From: Blastocladiella britannica
Taxonomy: Eukaryota > Blastocladiomycota > Blastocladiomycetes > Blastocladiales > Blastocladiaceae
NCBI GenBank assembly: GCA_025349905.2
Contig: MU624909.1
Span: forward strand, 1 to 17,753
Length of the DNA: 17,753 nucleotides
Direction of reading: 5' to 3'
A program made the translations under genes and the position numbers. This document shows, one piece after another, positions 9,566 through 17,753 of this stretch. The notes beneath the pieces were generated by a model, which saw only the letters and a program-made list of their open reading frames with translations, had not been told where the DNA came from and did no database searches. Each line of letters begins with the position of its first letter. The first letter of the stretch is position 1.

Positions 9566-9631
9566 TGAGTCCTTTGGGTTGACTTTGTTTTGTCTTTCGA
9601 CTTTTTTGAAGTAAAAATATTTAACGTAATA
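9566..9631 (+). promoter_or_regulatory. 66-bp gap between the prominin-like gene and PRP31
   Basis: Only 66 bp separate the TGA of the upstream gene from the PRP31 ATG on the same strand. The gap holds T-rich sequence and AAAAATATTTAA but no AATAAA. It must contain or overlap the upstream poly(A) site and the PRP31 promoter, so the two transcripts probably overlap. Confidence 0.6.
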
Positions 9632-11512
9632 ATGTCGGAACCGGCTGTATCCTCGATCCTGGACGACCTTGACGACCTCGACGACCTGGATGACCTTGAG
9701 CAGGACGATGCAACAACAGCCATGGATGTGGACACGGACGCGGTCCATACCCCCACTGTCAATGCCGCTATCCTTGCCGCCTCCAATGACCAAAACGATA
9801 ATAATGGTGACGACGAGGACGATGATGACGCACTCGCTGCCTCCGCAGATACTGCGCGTACGCGTGCCATCGAGGCGCTCCTGCAAGCGACCGCCGCCAA
9901 AGATCTGCGGTCCTTAGCGCGCGTCTTCTACTCCAAGCCGTTCTCCGAGACCCTCGAGCACATTCGCGAGTTTCGTAAGCAGACGACGCTCTCGCACGAC
10001 TCGCCCGCAAGCATCATAGCGGTGCGCGACCGCGAGTACTCGACCATCGTCACCGCCAACCTGATGCTGCCCGAAATCGACAATGACGTGGCCATCTTGC
10101 ACAAGTTCGTGGTCAACGAGTGGGGTCCGCGGTTCCCCGAACTCTCGAGCCTGGTCAAGTCGCCGCTCGAATACATTCGCACCGTGCAGGTGCTCGGCGA
10201 CGAGTTCGATGATGTCCCACACGATCGGCTGCGACAAGTCCTGCCGGAAGCCGTGGTATTGTCGGTCACACTGGCGCTGTCGACCAACTCGCGCGGTGGG
10301 AACGAAGGACGCATGTACGCGGCGGTGCGGCGCGGCCAGGCGATTTCCAAAGACGCGGCCGACCGCGCGCGCGAAGCGTGCCAGGTGGCCCTGGAACTCC
10401 ACGCCGCGCGCACCGAAATGCTGGCGTACATTGAGTCGCGCATGACGCTCCTGTCGCCCAACGTCTCGGCGCTCGTCGGGACCGGTGTCGCGGCTCGGGT
10501 CATGGGCGCCGCCGGTGGCCTGGAACGGCTGTCCAAGATCGCGTCGTGCAATATCCTCGTCCTTGGCCAGGCGGCTCGTCGCGGTGGTGGTGGTGGTGGC
10601 AGTGTCGGGCTTCTCGGCGACGATCCAGCGACTTTGGGCGCTTTGGGACTGAGCAACATTGGGATTGCTCGCCACCGCGGGTTTATCTGGGACGCGGATT
10701 TTGTGCGGTTGACGGCGGCAGAGTTCCGGCGCAAGGCCGCACGCATGCTCTCGGGCAAGCTCTGTTTATGTGCTCGCATGGATCTCTGCGGGTCTCAAAT
10801 GGATGGTACGTATTTCTCTTTTCATTTTTTATGACAAAATCGCCCACTTTTTGCGAAATCTAATATAGGCGCATACGGACGCAAGCTACTGGCAGAACTG
10901 AGCAAGGTGCTGGACAAGCAGATGGCCCCACCGCCGCTCAAGTCGACCAAGGCGCTTCCGGTCCCCGACGATGCACCCAAGAAGCGCCGCGGCGGGCGCC
11001 GCGCGCGCAAGCTCAAGGAGCAGTACGCATCGACCGATCTGGCCAAGGCGGCCAACCGCGCCCAGTTTGGCGTGGCCGAGGAAGAGGTGCTTCGGTTCGA
11101 CGAGTCCGAGGGACTCGGCACCCTGGGCAGCAAGACCACGTCCATCACGGGCAAAGTGCGCGCGCCCGTCGTGGATTCCAAGTCGCGGGCTAAGGCATCG
11201 GACCGACTTACCAAGAAGCTGCGCGCCATTGGGGGGATGCAGTCGACCACACCCGGATACGCCACGTCGCTGGCGGCGCCAACACCGGCGCCGGGGACGT
11301 CGACGTGGGCCATGGCTGGCGGACTTACGAGCGTGCATCCGGGCGCCGGGTCCGCATCCTCCTCGTCGGCAGCGGGGGGCACGGCAACATCGCTGTCGTT
11401 TACGCCGGTGCAGGGGCTCGAGTTTGCCGATCCGCTGCAGCAACAGCAAAAGGTCATTGAGGCGAATGAGCGGTGGTTCAAGATGGGTAAGTTTGTCAAG
11501 AAGGAAAAATGA
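9632..11512 (+). CDS. PRP31: U4/U6 snRNP splicing factor Prp31
   Basis: Binds U4 snRNA together with the 15.5K/Snu13 protein and helps assemble the U4/U6.U5 tri-snRNP in the nucleus. Exons: 9632-10805 and 10869-11512; 605 aa, longer than the roughly 500 aa of human PRPF31. ATG 9632 is preferred because the longer reading frame upstream has no ATG. An acidic N-terminus carries four DDL repeats. The NOSIC/Nop region follows: FVVNEWGPRFPELSSLV near 158, LEYIRTVQVLG, ESRMTLLSPNVSALVGTGVA, MGAAGGLERLSKIASCNILVLG, then FRRKAARMLSGKLCLCARMD. A Gly-rich insert (RRGGGGGGS) lies near 315. The Prp31-specific C-terminal block has KKRRGGRRARKLKE near 429, ANRAQFG, and the terminal SFTPVQGLEF. The 63-nt intron is GTACGT...ATATAG. 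Nop-domain relatives Nop56/58 lack the RGGRR and TPxQGLE C-terminal blocks, so Prp31 is the firm call. Confidence 0.97.
9662..9697 (+). repeat. Four 9-nt tandem repeats encoding Asp-Asp-Leu
   Basis: GAC-GAC-Leu codon units repeat four times in frame near residue 11 of Prp31. The copies differ at third positions (CTT, CTC, CTG, GAT), so the protein repeat is older than the DNA identity or is kept by selection. Confidence 0.85.
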
Positions 11513-11547
11513 GCACCTCTCTTTCGCGACCAATTTTTTGGTTGAAT

Positions 11548-11553
11548 AATAAA
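11548..11553 (+). terminator. AATAAA poly(A) signal of PRP31
   Basis: Canonical AATAAA beginning 36 nt after the PRP31 stop codon, within AATAATAAAAAAA. Position fits a cleavage and polyadenylation signal. Confidence 0.65.
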
Positions 11554-11912
11554 AAAAGATCACGACCCGTTAATTTTATCTATTCCCCCCTCCTCCCAGA
11601 GCGCCTGTGGATTTCATTCGAACGAAAACCCTCTGACGGCTGGTTGTAGGTGCGAATATACCCTTTATTTGCGTTGTTGGTGGTTGTTGTGTCTTTTTCG
11701 TGAGGGTCGCGAATGGCACGACGATACCACCGTGCGGATGGTGTAAATATAACCAGGTTTCTGAAATAAAATACCCTTTTATGCAGCATAAACCCAGCGA
11801 CCGAGCGCTCGCGTACCAAAACTTGCCGTTGACTGTGCCTGGCCACAATCAAAACCGCTCCACGTCACTTCCGAAAAACGCTATTTAACCAAAAAGAAGC
11901 ACGCCCGCCAAC
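11554..11912 (+). promoter_or_regulatory. RPB1 promoter and 5' UTR region
   Basis: No supportable gene between PRP31 and RPB1. A TATTTAA motif at 11882-11888 lies about 25 bp before the RPB1 ATG. Two A/T-rich blocks share a short direct repeat, ATACCCTTTATT near 11658 and ATACCCTTTTAT near 11770. A CACGTCAC at 11861 resembles half of a CRE/bZIP site. None of these is proven. The ATG at 11913 has A at -3. Confidence 0.5.
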
Positions 11913-14900
11913 ATGTCGGCAGTCACGATGAGCTTCAGCAAGTCGACGTGCCCGATTCGCACCGTCAACGGTGTGCAATTCGGTATCTTGTCCCCTGACG
12001 AGATAGTGCGTTTTTCTTATTGATTGTTGTGTCGGCCCGCACACACGATTTTACCTTATATGAAAAACCACGATAGAAAAACATGTCTGTTGCGCACATC
12101 ATCTACCCCGAGTCGGTCGAGGAGGGCAAGGACCGCCCGAAGTCCGGCGGCGTCAACGACCCGCGGCTGGGCACGATCGATCGGCACTTCAAGTGCGAGA
12201 CGTGCCACGGCGGCATGTCCGACTGCCCTGGTCATTTCGGTCACATTGAGCTGGCGCGGCCCGTGTACCACATTTCGTTCCTGGCGCGCGTGAAAAAGAT
12301 CCTCGAGTGCGTGTGCTACTTTTGCGCCAAGCTCAAGGCCGATCCCAACACGCCCGATTTCAAGAAGGCCGTGCGCATTCGCGACCGCAACTTCCGGTTC
12401 TTGGAGGTGCACAAGCTGTGTAAAGTCGCCAGCAAGTGCCCGTGCGATCCGGAGCCGGGGACGGGCGGCGCCGAGGACGAGCTGCTCGCCGCGCCTGATC
12501 GGATTGCCCTCTCTGGGTGCGGCAAGCGCCAGCCCGCCGTCCGCAAGAAGGGCATGACGCTCTCGGTCGAGTGGCGAAACGCCAAGGGCGACGATGTATG
12601 TGTATACTCACTGTTTAAAGAGATATCATACTCACAGTAAATATAAACACAGGAAAACACTGGACGCGAGGACCTGACACCAGAAGGCGTGCAGGAGATT
12701 CTCAAGCGCATCAGCGACGAGGACTGCCGGTCCATGGGCCTTGACCCCGACTATGCGCGTCCCGAGTGGATGATCCTGACCGTGTTCCCCGTCCCGCCGC
12801 CGGCCGTACGCCCGTCCATCTTGAACGACGGCACGTCACTCCGTAACGAGGACGATCTGACGTACAAGCTGGCCGATATCATCCGCGCCAACGCCCACCT
12901 GCGCAAGCTGGAGGAGGAGGGTTCGCGTGGGCACATGATGAAGGAGCACGAGGACTTGCTGCAGTTCCACTGCGCGACGTTCGTGGACAACGAGATCTCG
13001 GGCATGCAGCGCGCCATGCACAAGTCCGGGCGGCCGATGAAGGCGCTGCGCTCTCGCCTCAAGGGGAAAGAGGGTCGGCTTCGTGGCAACTTGATGGGCA
13101 AGCGTGTCGACTTTTCGGCCCGTACCGTCATCACGGGCGACCCCAACCTGTCGATTGACCAGGTCGGCGTGCCGCGCTCGATCGCAAGCAACCTGTCGTA
13201 CCCGGAGCGCGTGACGCGGTACAACATCAACCGACTGCAAGAGTTTGTGACGCGCGGCGCTGAGGATCACCCCGGCGCCAAGTACGTGATTCGCCCCGAC
13301 GGGTCCCGCGTCTCGCTCGCGATTGCCGGCAAGGTCACGGTCCCCGCGTTGCAGCCCGGGTGGATCGTCGAGCGCCACTTGATGGACGACGATGTGATCA
13401 TCTTCAACCGGCAGCCGTCGCTGCACAAGATGTCCATGATGGGCCACCGCGTCAAGGTGATGCCGTTCTCGACGTTCCGCCTCAACCTGTCGGTCACGTC
13501 GCCGTACAACGCCGATTTCGACGGCGACGAGATGAACTTGCACGTCCCGCAGTCGGTCGAGGCCCGCGCCGAGATCGCGCAGCTGTGCATGGTCCCGCTC
13601 CAAATCGTGTCCCCGCAGTCCAACAAGCCCGTCATGGGGATCGTCCAGGACACGCTCTGCGGCATCACCAAGTTCAGTCGTCGCGACACGTTCATGGACC
13701 GGTCGATGGTCATGAACCTGCTCATGTGGGTGCCCGGGTGGGACGGCACCGTCCCCGTGCCCGCCATCATCAAGCCCAAGCCGCTGTGGACTGGCAAGCA
13801 GATTCTGTCGCTGATCATCCCCAAGGTCAACTGCGTGACGTTCCACAGTGGCCACCCGGAGGACGAGTCGACGGACCTGTCGCCGGGCGACACCCGCGTG
13901 GTGGTGGAGGCAGGTGAGCTGCTGGCTGGCATCATTTGCAAGAAGACGGTGGGCACTGCCGCCGGCGGTCTGATCCACGTGTCGTGGGTCGAGCACGGCC
14001 CCGAGGCGGCCAAGGCGCTGCTGAACGGGTGCCAGACGATCGTCAACTACTGGCTGCTGCACAACGGGTTCTCGATTGGTATTGGCGACACGATTGCCAA
14101 CCCGACGACCATGAACGCCATCAACAAGCTGATTGAGAACGCCAACCAGAGCGTGTCGGAACTCATTGAGAAGGCGCGCGTCGAGGAGCTGGAGCGGCAG
14201 CCTGGGATGACCATTCGCGAGACGTTCGAGGCGTCGGCCAACAAGTTCTTGAACGAGGCGGTGAACGAGGCTGGGAAAGCCGCTGCCGCGTCGTTCATGG
14301 CCCACAACAACGTCAAGCACATGGTGACGGCCGGGTCCAAGGGTTCCAATATCAACATTTCGCAAATGTCGGCGTGTGTCGGCCAGCAGAACGTCGAGGG
14401 CAAGCGTATTCCGTTCGGGTTCCAGTACCGCTCGCTCCCGCATTTCACCAAGGATGATTACTCGCCCGAGTCGCGTGGGTTTGTGGAAAACTCGTACCTC
14501 CGTGGCCTGCACCCGCACGAGTTCTTTTTCCACGCCATGGGTGGTCGCGAGGGTTTGATTGGTATCTATTCATTTTATTTTTAAATATTGATCAGCACGC
14601 TCACGTACCAAATAAACAAAACAGATACGGCCTGCAAGACGGCAGAGACGGGTTACATTCAGCGTCGACTGGTCAAGGCGCTGGAGGACATTATGGTCAA
14701 GTACGACGGCACGGTCCGTAACGCCCAGGGAAACATTGTGCAGTTTGCGTACGGCGAGGACGGCATGGACGGCACCCGCGTCGAGTCCCAGGTGCTCATC
14801 TCGCTGACCATGGACGACGACCGGTTCCAGCGCCGGTTCCGCTTGGACGTCATGTCGTCGGATGGCCCGTACCGCCTGGCGCCGGGTACGGTCGAGTACG

Positions 14901-17476
14901 GTATCGAGCGCGAGATGCAGTCGCACGAGACGCAGGCGCTGCTGGACGAGGAGTTCCAGCGGCTTTCGGCCGACCGGCGCGAGCTGCAGCTGATCTTCCC
15001 ACACGGCGACGCCCGCTGGCCGCTGCCGGGCAATCTTGCGCGCGTCATTTGGAACGCGCAAAACATGTTCAAGATTGATCGCCAGCGCCCGTCCAACTTG
15101 CACCCCGAGCATGTCATCGGGTCGGTGCGCGAGCTGTGCAAGTCGCTCATTGTGGTCCCCGGCGACGACAAGATATCGATCGAGGCCCAGCGCAACGCAA
15201 CGCTGCTCATGCAGATCCTGATTCGGTCGACGCTGGCCACTAAGCGCGTTCTCGAGGAGTTCCGGCTCGACCAGCGCGCGTTTGACTACATTGTCGGCGA
15301 GATTCGCACCCGCTTTGTGCGCGCACAGGTGCACCCGGGAGAGATGGTGGGCATCATTGCCGCCCAGTCGATTGGCGAGCCGGCCACGCAAATGACGCTC
15401 AACACCTTCCACTTTGCCGGTGTGTCGTCCAAGAACGTGACGCTGGGTGTGCCCCGTCTCAAGGAGATTATCAACGTGGCCACCAACATCAAGACGCCGT
15501 CGCTGACCATCTACCTGGACGAGACCCACCGCCAGACCATTGCGGCGGCCAAGGCGATCCAGTCGCAGATCGAGCACGCCAACTTGCGCAAGGCCACGCT
15601 GTACACGCAGATTCTGTACGAGCCCAAGCCCGAGGAGACGGAAATCCCGGGCGATCAAGAGTTTATCGACAACCACTACGCGGTCGAGGGCACGCCCGAG
15701 CAGTTCTCGCTCAGCCCGTGGGTGCTCCGGATCCAGCTCGACGGGTACGGAGTGTTGGTGGACAAGGACATGCAGGCCAGGGACGTGGCGGCGCTCATTC
15801 ACGCCAAGATGCTGCGCGACGGCCAGCCGTCGGAAATCATCTACTCGGAGGGCCACGAGTACGCGGTGGTGCGCATTCGCGTGTTCCGCGGCAGCGACAC
15901 GGACGAGCTCGACGCCGAGGGGTACCTGCGTGCGCTGGAGACCAAGCTCCTGGACGAGGTCACGCTCAAGGGCATCCCTAAGATCGAGCGCGTGTACATG
16001 AGTCACCAGAAGCTCAAGCGGCTGGATGCGAACGGCCGCGTCAACTCGGACTACAAGGAGTGGATCTTGGAGACGGATGGGACCAACATGCGCGAGGTGA
16101 TGGTGCACCCGAACGTGCGCGCCAACCTTCTGTACTCGAACGACTGCATTGAAATCCTGGACGTGCTGGGGATCGAGGCCGCGCGGGCGGCGGTGCTCAA
16201 GGAGATCCGAAACGTCATTGAGCGCGACGGTTCGTACGTCAACTACCGTCACTTGGCGATGCTGGTGGACGTGATGACGTCGCGCGGCAAGCTCATGTCG
16301 ATTACGCGCCACGGTATCAACCGCACCGAGGCGTCGGCGCTCATGCGTTGCTCGTTTGAGGAGACGGTCGAGATTCTGGTGGACGCGGCCGGCACGGGCC
16401 TGCTCGACGACTGCACGGGCGTGGCCGAAAACATTATCCTGGGTCAAGTGGCGCCGCTCGGATCGGGTTCGTTCGAGGTGCTGCTGGACGAGGACCTGCT
16501 GAAGCGGCAGCTTCCAGGTATGGGCGACGATGGCCTGGTGGGCGGCATGACACCGTACGGCGCCGGCGCCATGACCCCGCACGCGCACACGCCCGACTAC
16601 CTCAAATCGGCGGGCGGCCTAACTGCTATCGCGGGTCTTGGTGCGGCGTTCTCGCCCGGGTACGATGGCGGCATGGGTGGGCCTGGGTCAGGCTCTGGCT
16701 CGTGGACGCCAGGCGGCGGCGGCGTGCCCAGCGGCGCATTTTCGCCCGGCCATCACCTCACGGGCGCCGGTGGGGCGTCGCCAGGCTATGGCGCAGTGTC
16801 GCCGGGTTACTCTGTCTCGACGTCGCCGGGCTATTCAGCGGGCTACTCGCCCACGAGCCCCATGGGGTACTCGACGATGGCGTCGCCCGCGTACGCAGTG
16901 GCCCAGTCGCCGGGTTACGCCCTGGGTGCCGCGAGCCCTGGGTACGGTGCCGGGTCGTCCCTGCTGGCCGGGTCGTACTCGCCCACGTCGCCGCTGGCGT
17001 ACTCGCCCACATCCCCGGGCCATTTCATGAGCCCCGCATCTCCTGGTGGTCTCGGCGCGGCACGGTACTCGCCCACGTCGCCCGCGCACAATTACGGCGG
17101 CATGGCCGGTGGACCGTCGCCCGTCAGCCCCAACTCGTACTCGCCCACGGCGGCAACATGGTCGCCTGCGTCACCCGCGTTCGGGTACAGCCCCGCGTCG
17201 CCTGGGTTCCCGGCCCAGAGCCCCTCGTTCAGCCCAACGTCGCCGGCATACCCCATGGGCAACGGGATGGGCCAGTTTTCGTCGGGCGGCGGTGCTGGAG
17301 GCCACTCGTTCTCGCCGACTAGCCCGTCGTTCTCGCCTGCGAGTCCCTCATTTTCCCCGGCGAGTCCGTCGTTCTCCCCAGCGAGTCCGAGCTTCTCGCC
17401 AACGAGTCCGGCCCTGTCGCCGACCAGCCCGTCGTTCTCGCCGTCATCGCCTTCGTACAGTCCCGGCGGCAACTGA
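11913..17476 (+). CDS. RPB1: RNA polymerase II largest subunit Rpb1
   Basis: Catalytic core subunit of nuclear RNA polymerase II. Exons: 11913-12005, 12077-12595, 12653-14561 and 14625-17476; 1790 aa. Visible: clamp zinc site with C71, C74, C81, H84 (CPGHFGH); second zinc site with C111 and C114, then Cys in SKC and GCGKRQP; switch and rudder region ([19 protein letters not shown]); active site N490-A-D492-F-D494-G-D496 binding catalytic Mg2+; GRQ-type FNRQPSLHK; funnel helices; bridge helix ([20 protein letters not shown]...), split by intron 3; trigger loop with His1103 in LNTFHFAG; and the conserved end [16 protein letters not shown]. Every join keeps frame and restores conserved motifs. 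Introns are 71, 57 and 63 nt. The CTD spans about 1516-1790 with roughly 43 Ser-Pro pairs. It contains four YSPTSP units but no full YSPTSPS, and a distal block with Phe in place of Tyr. The DNA is very G/C-biased in third positions. Confidence 0.99.
16649..17476 (+). repeat. Divergent Rpb1 C-terminal domain; distal Phe-type heptad array at 17306-17476
   Basis: The proximal part has spaced SPGY, YSPTSP and SPASP units separated by Gly/Ala linkers. From 17306 eight adjacent 21-nt units read [14 protein letters not shown] (three times), [21 protein letters not shown] and SYSPGGN. Tyr1 is therefore Phe in six, Leu in one and Tyr only in the last. Adjacent DNA units are similar but not identical, consistent with tandem duplication followed by drift. 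Confidence 0.92.
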
Positions 17477-17498
17477 GCAGAAGCCATTCCTCATTTAA

Positions 17499-17504
17499 TT
17501 TATT
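17499..17504 (-). terminator. Probable poly(A) signal of the M24B peptidase gene
   Basis: TTTATT on the plus strand reads AATAAA on the minus strand, about 65 nt after the peptidase stop codon. It lies inside the RPB1 3' UTR. Confidence 0.5.
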
Positions 17505-17532
17505 CTTTTTTTTTTGTCTGTTTTTTTTTTTC

Positions 17533-17538
17533 AATAAA
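17533..17538 (+). terminator. AATAAA poly(A) signal of RPB1
   Basis: AATAAA beginning 57 nt after the RPB1 stop, just after two long T tracts. It lies about 30 bp from the stop codon of the opposing gene, so RPB1 cleavage is expected near or within that gene's end. Confidence 0.65.
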
Positions 17539-17568
17539 ATGCATTTCTGGATTGTGATTGTGATCTTT

Positions 17569-17753
17569 TTACTTGGCCATGGCACTCTCAATGTCGGCGG
17601 CCGTCTTGAGGACCGGGGTCAGGTTCTCATACCCAGTCTCGGTGATGAGAATGTTGTCCTCGATGCGCACGCCGCCGACAGGAGTGTAGCGAGCGACCGC
17701 ATCAAAGTCAATGAACTGGCCGGCGGGGGTACCCTTGGCCTCGTTGATCCTGA
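17569..17753 (-). CDS. Xaa-Pro peptidase (M24B prolidase/aminopeptidase P type), C-terminal fragment
   Basis: Only the last 61 codons are in the window; the gene continues past the right edge (5' end missing). The reverse strand reads GQFIDFDAVARY, then VGGVRIEDNILITETGYENL, and ends ESAMAK with TAA. The GGVRIEDN block is the C-terminal signature of creatinase-fold metallopeptidases that hydrolyse Xaa-Pro bonds; its Glu is one of the dinuclear metal ligands. The following ITETGYENLT matches fungal prolidase-type enzymes best in my memory, but aminopeptidase P cannot be excluded from this piece. It is convergent with RPB1, with 92 bp between stop codons. There is no C-terminal extension of note. 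Confidence 0.85.
   Translation of the reverse strand, partial: RINEAKGTPAGQFIDFDAVARYTPVGGVRIEDNILITETGYENLTPVLKTAADIESAMAK

Noticed and set aside
9632..11512. Nop56 or Nop58 instead of Prp31
   Set aside because: The Nop domain is shared, but the RRGGRRARK block, ANRAQFG and SFTPVQGLEF terminal blocks are specific to Prp31.
11486..11512. GTAAGT near the end of PRP31 as a further intron donor
   Set aside because: No acceptor follows before the stop, and the encoded C-terminus reads through normally to the usual family end.
12836..14533. 565-codon open frame antisense to RPB1 exon 3
   Set aside because: Same register effect as above; the translation is Arg/His/Val-rich with no recognisable domain.
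14570..16588. 672-codon open frame antisense to RPB1
   Set aside because: It is in codon register with RPB1, so its stops would need TTA, CTA or TCA codons on the sense strand. The G/C-biased third positions avoid these. The open frame is a by-product of codon bias.
1..17753. tRNA, rRNA, CRISPR, transposon or insertion sequence
   Set aside because: No tRNA T-arm consensus, no rRNA-like blocks, no regular spacer repeats, and no transposase or reverse transcriptase motifs were seen in either strand.

Overview
This window is nuclear DNA from a GC-rich, compact eukaryotic genome. It carries spliceosomal introns, 5-TM and mitochondrial membrane proteins, and a complete RNA polymerase II largest subunit. 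All 13 introns I can place are 56-71 nt long, intergenic gaps are 66-513 bp, and third codon positions are strongly G/C-biased, while introns and intergenic DNA are A/T-rich with long homopolymers. The class 2 DHODH and the Alr1/Mnr2-type CorA transporter look fungal. With the short introns and a prominin-like protein, my best guess is an early-diverging zoosporic fungus, perhaps Blastocladiomycota. That placement is inference and no search was run.

Layout, left to right. (1) 37-1024, minus: unrecognised Ser/Pro/Ala-rich, probably disordered protein, two exons. (2) 1025-1537: gene-free, homopolymer-rich. (3) 1538-2994, minus: mitochondrial dihydroorotate dehydrogenase, three exons, one apparent GC-AG intron. 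(4) 2995-3101: 107-bp divergent promoter. (5) 3102-6269, plus: CorA-type magnesium transporter with a long disordered N-terminus, five exons. (6) 6270-6668: intergenic region with two palindromic elements. (7) 6669-9565, plus: five-pass membrane protein with prominin architecture, three exons. (8) After only 66 bp, 9632-11512, plus: splicing factor PRP31, two exons. (9) 11513-11912: RPB1 promoter region. (10) 11913-17476, plus: RPB1, four exons, with a divergent CTD rich in Tyr-to-Phe heptads. (11) 17569 to the window end, minus: C-terminal piece of an M24B Xaa-Pro peptidase, convergent with RPB1.

The genes do not form a pathway. They are housekeeping functions (pyrimidine synthesis, Mg2+ transport, splicing, transcription, peptide turnover) packed closely, plus one membrane-shaping candidate. 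The points most worth a second look are the prominin-like protein, the RPB1 CTD, the GC-AG DHODH intron, and a 5' splice-site code in which position +4 is a pyrimidine in all 13 introns.
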